In this document: piece by piece, positions 26,991 to 35,443 of the stretch
How positions within the stretch are numbered: position 1 is the first letter of the stretch
Layout of the letters: each line of letters starts with the position of its first letter
DNA from: Candidatus Zhuqueibacterota bacterium
Lineage (GTDB): Bacteria; Zhuqueibacterota; Zhuqueibacteria; Zhuqueibacterales; Geothermadaptataceae
Reading direction: 5' to 3'
Length of the DNA stretch: 35,443 nt
Assembly (NCBI GenBank): GCA_015485525.1
Contig: WFTM01000282.1
Coordinates: forward strand, 1-35,443
Translations under genes and position numbers: made by a program
The notes under the pieces: model-generated
What the model saw: only the letters and a program-made list of their open reading frames with translations
The model's database searches: none
Told to the model about the DNA's origin: nothing

Positions 26991-29795
26991 TCAGGCGGCT
27001 ACGGATTGCGCTTCCTCCAGCAGGCGCTGGATTGAGCTGAGAATCTCCTCGCGGTTCAGCTTGATCAGGTAATCATCGATGCCGATCTCCTGGCTGGCCT
27101 GGATCTTCTCCGGATCGTTCAGACTCGATACTGCGATGATCGGAATATGTCCGAATTTTTTGTTCGCCCTGATATTTCGTCCGAGCTCAAGCCCGTCCAT
27201 CTTCGGCATTTCGACATCCGTGATGATGAAATCGACATCCTCGGAGGATAGTTTTTCCAGGGCATCTTCGCCGTCCCGCGCTTCGACGACCTGATAACCG
27301 ACCGACTCCAGATAGGCCCGGTGTGTCGCGCGGATAAAATGGGAATCATCGACGACCAGAATACGCGGCCGGGTGCGGACGATGTCCTCACCCTTGCGGT
27401 TAAACCATTCCGGGAACTCTGCCTGTATGATCCTGAACGCATCGACGAGCAGGGTAATTTTGCCATCGATGATGATCGTGCCGAGGATACCGGTTTGCTG
27501 CAGGGCTGAACTGTTGACCTTCTCACTCGTTTCGATAACATCGAGAATCTCATTGACGACAAAGCCGACGTCATTATTGTCAACGGTAAACGTGAGTACG
27601 GAAATGGTCTCGCTCTGTGGCATCGGCCGGATAGGCAGGTGATTTTCCAGACGCAGAAGCGGCATGATCGTGCCGCGGTACTGGATCACTTCGCGGTTGC
27701 CAGCCTGCTCAACAGCCGAGGCAGGGAAGGTTTCCAGACGTGAAACCAGAGACAGGGGCAGAGCATATTGATCTTCATCTGCGACGGAGAAAAGCAGCAG
27801 CGTGTGGCTATACTCATCACTGAGGTCTGTGCCCTCCTTATGGTCAGCAAAAGACTGGTTCTTTTCCAGAGCCACGCGTGCCGTTTCAGCAAGGCCAACC
27901 ACATCGAGGATCAGCGCGACCTTGCCGTCGCCCATGACCGTGGCGCCGGCAAAACTGCCGATTTCCTTCAGGTGCTTGTCCAGCGGCTTGACGACGATCT
28001 CCTCTGTGTCGTGAATCAGGTCCACGACCAGGCCGAACTGGGTATCGTCAGCGCCGAGCACGACGATATTCACTGTGTCGCCGGGGGTATCGTCATCATC
28101 CTCGAGCTGCAGGATGTTTTTCAGCCGGATGATCGGCAACAGCTTGCCGCGCAGCCGGTAAATCTCCGCATCACCCATATTCTCGATGGCGTTGACGTCC
28201 TCGCCTTCGAGACTGACCAGCTCGAGCAGATTGATCTGCGGAATGGCAAAGCGTTGTGAGCCGGCGGTCACAACCAGGGCCGGAATAATTGCCAGGGTCA
28301 GAGGGATTTTGATCTTCACCGTCGTGCCCTTGCCCTGAGTACTGATGATCTCAACCGTGCCCCCGATTTTTTCGATATTGGTTTTGACCACATCCATCCC
28401 CACGCCGCGGCCGGAGATGTTCGTAACTTTTTCTGCTGTGGAAAACCCGGCGCGGAAAATCATGTTGATGGCGTCGCGGTCACTGAGATTCTTTGCCTGA
28501 TCAAAAGAGAGCAAGCCACGTTCGACCGCTTTGTTGCGAATCTTTTCCGGATCGATGCCTCGGCCATCATCGATAATTTCGATATTGACCTGTCCCCCTT
28601 CGTGATAGGCACGCAGAATGAGCGTGCCCTGAGCGTCTTTTTTCAGATTCGTGCGCGTTTCCGGGTCTTCCAGGCCATGATCGATGGCATTGCGCACCAG
28701 GTGTGTCAACGGGTCGCGAATTCCCTCGATGATAGTCTTGTCCAGCTCTGTCTCCTGCCCTTCGATTTTCAGGGCAACGCGTTTACCCGTATCACGGGCG
28801 ACATCGCGGACCACGCGCGGGAAGCGGTTGAACACATTGCCGATCGGCTGCATGCGTGTCTTCATCACGCTTTCCTGCAGTTCGCTGGTGACCAGGTTGA
28901 GGCGTTGCGTCGTGGCATGAAAGTTGGCGTTTTCCTGCGAGGTGGAAAACTGTACGATCTGATTGCGCGCCAGCACCAGTTCACCGACCAGGTTCATCAT
29001 CTTATCCAGCAAGCCGACATCGACCCGGATCGCTGACTCCGCCTTGTTCCACTTCGAGCCGACATCTGTTTTTTGCGTCGAACCGTTATTCTTTGCTTCT
29101 CCCTGCTGAGTCGGTGTTGTGTTCCCGGACTGAGGGGGGGCAGTGTCCGCGGCTGCGGCCGGCTGCTGGCCCGGTTTGGAGATGTTCTCTGTAAAAAGTC
29201 CCCAGCTGCCATCTTCGGCAACGATCTCCTCAGGCTGCGCGCCCGACGGTGCCCCCGCGTTGGGTTGGTTTTCCGGGAAAAGCCCCCAGCTGCCATCTTC
29301 AGCGACGATTTCATCCGGAACAGCGCCATCAGCGGCCGGTGCATTTTTCTTCGCATCTGCGGCCTGCTCAGTATCTGGTTGCTCTGTACGATCCGTGGCA
29401 GGTGCAGTCGCTTCCCTGGGCACAACCACAGGGGCCTGGGGACTTTCAATTTCCTCACCGGCATCGGTTTCATGCTCCTCGATCGCCTCATGGAGAACTT
29501 TCAGACGATCCAGTGAGTCGAGAAGAAAGGTGATAATATCCGCGGAAATCTCGATTTTACCATCCCGGATATCGGTGAGAATTTCTTCGGTCACATGGGC
29601 GATCTTTTCGAACTTTTTCATGCCGACCAAACCGGCATTCCCTTTCAATGTGTGGAATGCGCGAAAAATCTCGTCGAACAAAGCCTTATTGTCCGGCTCG
29701 TTCTCAAATTTCACAATCGCCTGATCGAGCAGGTCGATATAATCACGGCTCTCCTCGATAAAAATCTGAATCAGATCATCGTGCTGGCCCATCAA
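26991..29795 (-). CDS. cheA: Hybrid CheA: Hpt - linker - dimerisation - HATPase - CheW - CheW-like - REC
   Basis: Hpt 'RAFHTLKGNAGLVG', 'LLDKMMNLVGELVLARNQ', 'HLVRNAIDHGLE', 'ISGRGVGMDVVKTNI', two CheW-like segments, terminal REC 'RILVVDDSHFIRA...FIITDVEMPKMDG'. Confidence 0.94.
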   Translation of the reverse strand: MMGQHDDLIQIFIEESRDYIDLLDQAIVKFENEPDNKALFDEIFRAFHTLKGNAGLVGMKKFEKIAHVTEEILTDIRDGKIEISADIITFLLDSLDRLKVLHEAIEEHETDAGEEIESPQAPVVVPREATAPATDRTEQPDTEQAADAKKNAPAADGAVPDEIVAEDGSWGLFPENQPNAGAPSGAQPEEIVAEDGSWGLFTENISKPGQQPAAAADTAPPQSGNTTPTQQGEAKNNGSTQKTDVGSKWNKAESAIRVDVGLLDKMMNLVGELVLARNQIVQFSTSQENANFHATTQRLNLVTSELQESVMKTRMQPIGNVFNRFPRVVRDVARDTGKRVALKIEGQETELDKTIIEGIRDPLTHLVRNAIDHGLEDPETRTNLKKDAQGTLILRAYHEGGQVNIEIIDDGRGIDPEKIRNKAVERGLLSFDQAKNLSDRDAINMIFRAGFSTAEKVTNISGRGVGMDVVKTNIEKIGGTVEIISTQGKGTTVKIKIPLTLAIIPALVVTAGSQRFAIPQINLLELVSLEGEDVNAIENMGDAEIYRLRGKLLPIIRLKNILQLEDDDDTPGDTVNIVVLGADDTQFGLVVDLIHDTEEIVVKPLDKHLKEIGSFAGATVMGDGKVALILDVVGLAETARVALEKNQSFADHKEGTDLSDEYSHTLLLFSVADEDQYALPLSLVSRLETFPASAVEQAGNREVIQYRGTIMPLLRLENHLPIRPMPQSETISVLTFTVDNNDVGFVVNEILDVIETSEKVNSSALQQTGILGTIIIDGKITLLVDAFRIIQAEFPEWFNRKGEDIVRTRPRILVVDDSHFIRATHRAYLESVGYQVVEARDGEDALEKLSSEDVDFIITDVEMPKMDGLELGRNIRANKKFGHIPIIAVSSLNDPEKIQASQEIGIDDYLIKLNREEILSSIQRLLEEAQSVAA
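29184..29315 (-). repeat. Duplicated 48-bp coding repeat in the CheA linker
   Basis: Copies at 29184-29231 and 29268-29315 encode EEIVAEDGSWGLFTEN and DEIVAEDGSWGLFPEN. Confidence 0.85.
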
Positions 29796-29825
29796 CGTCT
29801 CCTTCTTTCCTTGAACAAAACAGGT

Positions 29826-30203
29826 CTAATTTGCGAGCTTCTTGACGACTTCGAGAATCTGCTCGGGCTGAAACGGCTTAACCAGCCATCCGGACGCACC
29901 CGCGGAACGGCCTTCCTGCTTCTTTGTATCCTGAGATTCCGTCGTCAAAACCAGAACCGGCGTATCTTTGAAACGACCTTGTTTGACATTGCGCGTAAAT
30001 GTGATGCCGTCCATAACCGGCATATTGACATCCGTGATGATCATCGAAACCTGATCACCCGAATTGGCGAGGTGCTCCAGTTTCGATAACCCGTCCGAGC
30101 CATCTGTTGCCAGAGCAACATCGTATCCGGCTTGTTTGAGGACGAATTCTACTGAAGAGCGTGTTGTCGCAGAGTCATCAACGACCAGGATTACTTTTCC
30201 CAT
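29826..30203 (-). CDS. CheY-like single-domain response regulator
   Basis: 'VILVVDDSATTRSSVEFVLKQAGYDV...MIITDVNMPVMDG...LVLTTES...LVKPFQ'. Confidence 0.93.
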   Translation of the reverse strand: MGKVILVVDDSATTRSSVEFVLKQAGYDVALATDGSDGLSKLEHLANSGDQVSMIITDVNMPVMDGITFTRNVKQGRFKDTPVLVLTTESQDTKKQEGRSAGASGWLVKPFQPEQILEVVKKLAN

Positions 30204-30372
30204 TTACCTACCCTACTGTTTTGAATGAGACCAACATAATCTGAAAAATTCATACTTCGTGAAATTTCTCAGTTACACCGCTGTGCGCGAGGCGCACGTT
30301 TAGAATAAAGCGGGATATTCAGAACACTGCATCCACCTGACACTTCAGGCCATATCACCATCCGGCAACGGC

Positions 30373-30675
30373 TCAGGCAAGCTTGAACAGCTTGTCGAGA
30401 TGAATGGATTCAAACAGCGTTTTCAGGCTCTCGTGGATTCCTTCGATGCGAAACTCACGGTTCTGGGCATTCACCTTGCGATACAGCGAGATCAGCTTGC
30501 CGATTCCGGAACTGGTGATCGTCGGCACGTAAGTGAGATCGATGACCACTTGTTTTTCATTGGATTGCTGCAAGCGCGCGAATGCTTCCTTCAGCGATGA
30601 GGCATCAGAGTCTGCTATGGGGCCGACAAGTTTGGCACGAATCGCGTCGCCGGCATTTGTGATCGTCACATCCAT
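30373..30675 (-). CDS. STAS-domain protein (anti-sigma factor antagonist-like)
   Basis: 100 aa 'KQVVIDLTYVPTITSSGIGKLISLYRKVNAQNREFRIEGIHESLKTLFESIHLDKLFKL'. Confidence 0.85.
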   Translation of the reverse strand: MDVTITNAGDAIRAKLVGPIADSDASSLKEAFARLQQSNEKQVVIDLTYVPTITSSGIGKLISLYRKVNAQNREFRIEGIHESLKTLFESIHLDKLFKLA

Positions 30676-30785
30676 CTTATCTTCCTTCCATTATTTTCAT
30701 TTACCCCGATTCTGCATGAATTAACGCTTCGAAAAAGGACAGCAGGCTGGCCGTTTTTTATATTTGGCCATACCATCCCCCCTTA

Positions 30786-31118
30786 TCAGATTACTGGTAT
30801 CGTCGCTTTCTTCTTAATTTTAACCAGCTTATCGAAGTGAATCGACAACAGCAGTGCGTACAGGGAATCATGGACCCCGTGCACTTCGAGAGTTTTGTGC
30901 TGGTCTTTCAGCAGCCGCTGGTACTTCATGATAACGCCCAAACCTGCGCTGCAGATATTGGGAACATACTCCAGGGCCAGGGCGACCTTTCTGACCTTCT
31001 GACCGAGTACTTCACGAAACGCTGTCTCCAGTTTCGCGATTTCCCCATCATTGACCGATCCACTGAGCATGATATAGGCATACTCATCTGTGCTCACCGT
31101 TGAAATTTCCATATACAC
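30786..31118 (-). CDS. STAS-domain protein, paralogue
   Basis: 110 aa 'KVALALEYVPNICSAGLGVIMKYQRLLKDQHKTLEVHGVHDSLYALLLSIHFDKLVKI'. Confidence 0.82.
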   Translation of the reverse strand: MYMEISTVSTDEYAYIMLSGSVNDGEIAKLETAFREVLGQKVRKVALALEYVPNICSAGLGVIMKYQRLLKDQHKTLEVHGVHDSLYALLLSIHFDKLVKIKKKATIPVI

Positions 31119-31191
31119 TCTACTCCGATCTTAGCCACTAACTCCGATCACGCTTGCATTATCGACCTGTAGCGGACGATGTTGGAGCTGA

Positions 31192-33078
31192 TTAAAATAA
31201 CGTCAACTCTCCACTCGCATCGCCTTCTTCGATATCCACGTCATAAATTTCGCTGGCAATCTCTTTATCTGAATAAACCGTAAATTTGGAAATCATGCGC
31301 ATAAAACCGGGGAACCGTTCGGGGATCACCGGACTGAGAAACTCCGTAAAGCCCATCTGATGGCCCTGTACGCGGAATTCTTCACTTTGGGAGATAATCT
31401 GGCCATACTGGCGCGAGATCGATTCTGCCTGGCCGATCAGCCCTTTGATCGTGCGCGCACCGTTGAGAGAATCTTCGATCAGGGCAAACAACTCTGTAGA
31501 ATTTGCACCAACAGCACGGATGGCATCGTTGAGATTTTCGCGCATGGTTTCCAGGTTGCTGACAGACTGTTCCATATTATGAGTCAGGGCAGCAACGTCA
31601 TCCTGCTGCTGAGCCAGGTTGGCCGACAGCGTCATCAGATTTTCACGAATGGAAACATCCGCTGTGTGCAGTTGTTTGCGTACCTGCAGAATGGTTGTCT
31701 CCATTTTCTCAGTCAGCTCTTCGAACATTTCGGAAGAGGCTGTGATGTTGCGCGACAGTTCCATCTCCCGGGCAATCTCCATCTTGGATGCAACCTTGAT
31801 CAGAGAAAACCCCTTGACGATATCATGCATCTCATCAAAACAGCGGATGGTTTTTTCCATATTATCGATCAGCAGCGTTCCCAGCTTACTGGCTTCACGC
31901 TTCTGGACGATGGAATTCCTGATAAACTGCAACAAGTCGGTGATCATCTCGCTGGACTCATCGAAGATCATTTCTATACTGCTCTTATTGCCCAGCCCTT
32001 CCTGTGCATTAGCGAAAAAATCGACCAGGGATTTGCGATCTTCCTCAACATCGCGAAGCTGTTGTTCAAACTCACCCAGGTCTGAGCTGAGCTTGTGCAG
32101 GGACTCATCGAGGTTCTGGGTAATCTTGCCGATGAGCTCGTTGGCCAGTTTGGACATCAGGATCGTCAGCGCACTGGTTCCCTCCATCATCGAGGTATCC
32201 ACCTCATCGACACGCTGATTGCTGTACAGGCGCAGGTTCGATTCGAGCTGCTGTACCATATCCAGGTTAATCGAAGAAGCCTGCTCAAGAGACTGACGGA
32301 TGATATCCTGGTCCTGCAGGGAAATCATGATCTTGGGGACATATTGCTTGATGGAGTTCACGCTGTCGAGATTTTCCATCAGCAGACCAGCGATATTTTT
32401 AAGGCCGGTGTTGTACTTATTGAAGATCGAACCGAGATGATCTTCGATGTTATTCAGGCGCTCATCTGTTTCAGTATTGATCTTCTCGATTCGCTCGTTG
32501 AACTGACGATAGCTTTCGACGAGCTCTTCGGTATTGCGCCGCATACGCTCGACCAGGCTGGTCGTGCGGTTGGAGAGCTTTTTTATCTCCCTCGCGATAT
32601 AGGTAAAAGCAGCTCCGGACGAACCCGCCCGGCTGGCGACAAAGCCTGCGTTGTAGGACAGCAGTTCGATATCATCAGATATCAGGGCAATCTCTGAGAT
32701 CGAATCCCGGATTTCGCTCATCTGACCAACCTGCTCTTCGATTTGCTGAAACAGCTCCTTGTCATCTGTGCGCATCAGGCGCATCGAAGAAGCGGCGTCA
32801 CTTAGTTTCACCTGCACATCTTTGAGCTCCTCACTGACCACGCTGTCCTGGTTCAGCTCGGAATCGCCGGAGATGAAATAGGAAACCAGAACGCGTGACT
32901 CATCATTATTGCTCTCGATCGTTTCCATGATCGCCGGCAACTGTTCAGCGATGCGCTCATAAACATCCGCAGTATAGATCTGCAGCTTCTGCAAAACATT
33001 TTCGCAGCTCATCGTCTCAGAACGGACCGTATCGAGATAATTTCGGAATTCTTCCCGGAGTGACTGCAGTTGATTCAA
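31192..33078 (-). CDS. Soluble divergent MCP-like coiled-coil protein
   Basis: 628 aa, no TM; hairpin-like region 'ISEIALISDDIELLSYNAGFVASRAGSSGAAFTYIAREIKKLSNRTTSLVERM' resembles the MCP tip. Confidence 0.7.
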   Translation of the reverse strand: MNQLQSLREEFRNYLDTVRSETMSCENVLQKLQIYTADVYERIAEQLPAIMETIESNNDESRVLVSYFISGDSELNQDSVVSEELKDVQVKLSDAASSMRLMRTDDKELFQQIEEQVGQMSEIRDSISEIALISDDIELLSYNAGFVASRAGSSGAAFTYIAREIKKLSNRTTSLVERMRRNTEELVESYRQFNERIEKINTETDERLNNIEDHLGSIFNKYNTGLKNIAGLLMENLDSVNSIKQYVPKIMISLQDQDIIRQSLEQASSINLDMVQQLESNLRLYSNQRVDEVDTSMMEGTSALTILMSKLANELIGKITQNLDESLHKLSSDLGEFEQQLRDVEEDRKSLVDFFANAQEGLGNKSSIEMIFDESSEMITDLLQFIRNSIVQKREASKLGTLLIDNMEKTIRCFDEMHDIVKGFSLIKVASKMEIAREMELSRNITASSEMFEELTEKMETTILQVRKQLHTADVSIRENLMTLSANLAQQQDDVAALTHNMEQSVSNLETMRENLNDAIRAVGANSTELFALIEDSLNGARTIKGLIGQAESISRQYGQIISQSEEFRVQGHQMGFTEFLSPVIPERFPGFMRMISKFTVYSDKEIASEIYDVDIEEGDASGELTLF

Positions 33079-33341
33079 CGCGATAGCTCCTGTCTGCTTT
33101 TTGGGGATCAGTACTGTACATGTCTAGCAACATGCCGGAATTCATCAGCCTGATGTCTGATATCAACCCTATTGATCGTCGGCGGTCAATCTTTCTATAG
33201 GCCGTGAAATAAAATTAACAGCTAAAGTTGTGTCATTTTTCCGGTAAACTCAGTATATTGCCCGGTTCACAAGGCCCGTTCGGGCTGATGTGCAGAAGGG
33301 AGTGATCACTCGTTTTTATTGCGCAAGAGCGGAGGAAACTA

Positions 33342-35443
33342 ATGAAAAGAAAAAATGCAGGAATCGGATTACTTGCCGGAGTTTTATTTATGGGACTGAC
33401 AGCACAGGCACAGGAGAAGAGCAATCCCTTTTTCCAGGAATGGGATACCCCTTATGGAGTCGCCCCCTTTGATCAGATCGAAGACGAGCACTACATGCCC
33501 GCTTTTCGCGAAGGGATGAAACAGCATCTCGCTGAGATCGAGGCCATCGCATCAAATCCGGAACAGCCGACTTTTGACAACACCATCGCAGCGATGGAGA
33601 GAGCCGGGAAACTGCTGAACCGTGTTGCCGGCGTCTTTTTCAACATCGTTTCTGCCAACACCAATGATGCGCGCCAGGCTATCGCACGGGAGATCAGCCC
33701 GTTGCTTTCGCAGCACAACGACACTATTTTTCTCAACCCGCGCCTGTTCCAGCGCATCAAAACGCTTTACGAGCAGCGCAATACGCCTGGCCTCACAGGC
33801 GAACAGAAACGCCTTCTGGAAGACAGGTATAAGCAGTTCGTTCGCGGCGGCGCCAATCTTTCCGAAGCAGACAAAGACAAGCTGCGCACAATCAACGAGC
33901 GCCTGTCCTCTCTGCAAGTCGCATTCAGCGAGAACGTGCTCAAAGAGGACAACAATTTTAAACTGCTGCTGGATGAAAAGGACCTCACCGGCCTGCCCGA
34001 AAGCGTCAAAAAAGCGGCTGCCGAGGCAGCGAAAGCCAGGGGCTACGAGGGCAAGTGGCTGTTTACTCTGCACAAGCCCAGCCTGATTCCGTTCATCCAA
34101 TATTCGGACCGCCGCGACCTGCGCGAGAAGCTGTACACCGGCTACATCATGCGCGGCGACAACAACAACGCCTTTGATAACAAAAAAATCTTCAACGAGA
34201 TCGCCAATCTGCGCATCCGCAAAGCTCATCTTCTCGGCTATAAAACGCACGCAGACTATGTCCTCGAAGAGCGCATGGCCAAAACACCGGAAAAGGTTTA
34301 CGAGCTGCTCGACAAAGTCTGGCCTGCAGCGCTGAACAAGGCCAAAGAAGAGCGCGCCATGATGCAGAGCATGATCGACGCCGAAGGTGGCGGTTTCAAG
34401 CTCGCCTCGTGGGACTGGTGGTACTATGCGGAAAAAATCCGGCAGCAGAAATATAACCTTGATGAAGACGAAGTCCGGCCCTATCTGCAGATCGACAACG
34501 TCATCAAAGGGGCGTTTATCCTGGCGCAAAAACTCTATGGCCTGACTTTCGAAGAAAAGCAGGACATCCCCAAATATCATCCTGAGGTCAAAACCTATGT
34601 CGTGCGCGATGAGAAGGGCGATATCATCGGCATCTATCTGTCCGACTGGTTCTACCGCTCCAGCAAGCGCGGCGGGGCCTGGATGAACAACTACCGAGAA
34701 CAGAGCAACATGGACGGCAAGCGCGTTCTGCCGATCATCGTCAATGTCGGTAATTTCACCAAACCGACCGCCGATACACCCAGCCTGCTCAGCCTTGACG
34801 AGGCCAACACCCTGTTCCACGAGTTCGGCCATGCCCTGCATGGCCTGCTCTCCAAATGCACGTATCCATCGATATCCGGCACCAACGTACCGCGTGATTT
34901 TGTCGAGTTCCCTTCCCAGGTGATGGAAAATTGGGTGCTGGAGCCGGAGATGCTCAAGCTCTATGCCTTCCACTACCAGACCGGCGAGGTCATGCCGCAA
35001 TCTCTGATCGACAAAATCAAAAAAGCCGGGCAGTTCAACCAGGGCTTTGCTACCGTGGAATACATGGCGGCCTCATACCTCGACATGGCCTGGCACACTC
35101 TGACTGAGGAGCAGGAACGCGACGTCAATGCCTTTGAGAAGTCTGTGCTGGACAAAATCGGGTTGATACCGGAAATTATCAGCCGGTACCGCACCACCTA
35201 CTTCCGGCATATCGTCGGCGGCTATTCGGCCGGGTACTACAGCTACCTCTGGTCTGAAGTGCTCGACGCTGATGCCTTTGAAGCATTCAAAGAAAACGGC
35301 ATATTTGACCGCGCGACCGCACAGTCTTTTCGCGACAACATCCTTTCGCGAGGCGGCACTGAAGATGCCATGCAAATGTACATCAATTTCCGTGGACGTG
35401 AGCCGGAGATCACACCGCTGTTGAAACGCCGGGGGTTGCTGCC
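33342..35443 (+). CDS. M3-family metallopeptidase (oligopeptidase A / peptidyl-dipeptidase Dcp-like), 3' truncated by window
   Basis: Starts MKRKNAGIGLLAGVLFMGLTAQAQEKSNPFFQEWDTPYGVAPFDQIEDEHYMPAF; zinc motif 'LFHEFGHALHGLLS' (about 34815-34855). GGAGG RBS. Confidence 0.93.
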   Translation, partial: MKRKNAGIGLLAGVLFMGLTAQAQEKSNPFFQEWDTPYGVAPFDQIEDEHYMPAFREGMKQHLAEIEAIASNPEQPTFDNTIAAMERAGKLLNRVAGVFFNIVSANTNDARQAIAREISPLLSQHNDTIFLNPRLFQRIKTLYEQRNTPGLTGEQKRLLEDRYKQFVRGGANLSEADKDKLRTINERLSSLQVAFSENVLKEDNNFKLLLDEKDLTGLPESVKKAAAEAAKARGYEGKWLFTLHKPSLIPFIQYSDRRDLREKLYTGYIMRGDNNNAFDNKKIFNEIANLRIRKAHLLGYKTHADYVLEERMAKTPEKVYELLDKVWPAALNKAKEERAMMQSMIDAEGGGFKLASWDWWYYAEKIRQQKYNLDEDEVRPYLQIDNVIKGAFILAQKLYGLTFEEKQDIPKYHPEVKTYVVRDEKGDIIGIYLSDWFYRSSKRGGAWMNNYREQSNMDGKRVLPIIVNVGNFTKPTADTPSLLSLDEANTLFHEFGHALHGLLSKCTYPSISGTNVPRDFVEFPSQVMENWVLEPEMLKLYAFHYQTGEVMPQSLIDKIKKAGQFNQGFATVEYMAASYLDMAWHTLTEEQERDVNAFEKSVLDKIGLIPEIISRYRTTYFRHIVGGYSAGYYSYLWSEVLDADAFEAFKENGIFDRATAQSFRDNILSRGGTEDAMQMYINFRGREPEITPLLKRRGLL

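Noticed and set aside
30786-31118. Possible loss of the STAS phospho-serine (CSAG instead of SSG)
   Set aside because: Counting along the SpoIIAA sequence as I recall it, phosphorylated Ser58 is the first Ser of DSSG, so the Ser in CSAG is retained at the equivalent site.
33552-35000. 482-aa minus-strand ORF
   Set aside because: Antisense to the convincing M3 peptidase (HEFGH motif) on the plus strand; shadow ORF from codon bias.
1-35443. CRISPR arrays, tRNA, rRNA, prophage or transposase genes
   Set aside because: No regularly spaced repeats, RNA gene signatures or phage/transposase ORFs were seen.

Overview
This 35.4 kb bacterial window was read by eye, with no database searches. The left half (about 1-18 kb) is fairly ordinary: lipoproteins and outer-membrane proteins, a sigma-54 NtrC-type two-component system, a transglutaminase-like/TPR protein, a GroES-like protein, a cold-shock protein, an SPFH/NfeD pair, a methyltransferase and a glycerol-3-phosphate dehydrogenase. 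The right half (about 18.2-33.1 kb, minus strand) is a contiguous 15-gene chemosensory cluster with an unusual composition. It encodes a divergent soluble MCP-like protein, two STAS proteins, CheY, a CheA with two CheW-like domains and a C-terminal receiver, CheW, two stand-alone globins, a soluble globin-PAS-PAS-MCP, a 76-aa membrane peptide, a second CheY, CheB, CheR, and two receiver+HATPase (RsbW/SpoIIAB-like) proteins. No flagellar, CheZ, CheC, CheX or CheD genes are visible. My reading is a candidate system in which haem-globin sensing feeds a Che phosphorelay whose output is partner switching (STAS/anti-sigma-like kinase). Three details stand out. (1) The globin-MCP gene keeps an in-frame Shine-Dalgarno and ATG exactly at the globin/MCP junction, suggesting a fused ancestral gene boundary and possibly a second globin-less product. 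(2) One of the two receiver-HATPase proteins has a degenerate receiver. (3) The CheA linker carries a duplicated EDGSWGLF motif. Separately, I found a 236-bp MITE-like element (11981-12216) with 20/23-matching terminal inverted repeats and a 9-bp target duplication. It is inserted in an intergenic repeat that has an uninterrupted copy elsewhere in the window. The right edge is a truncated M3-family metallopeptidase.
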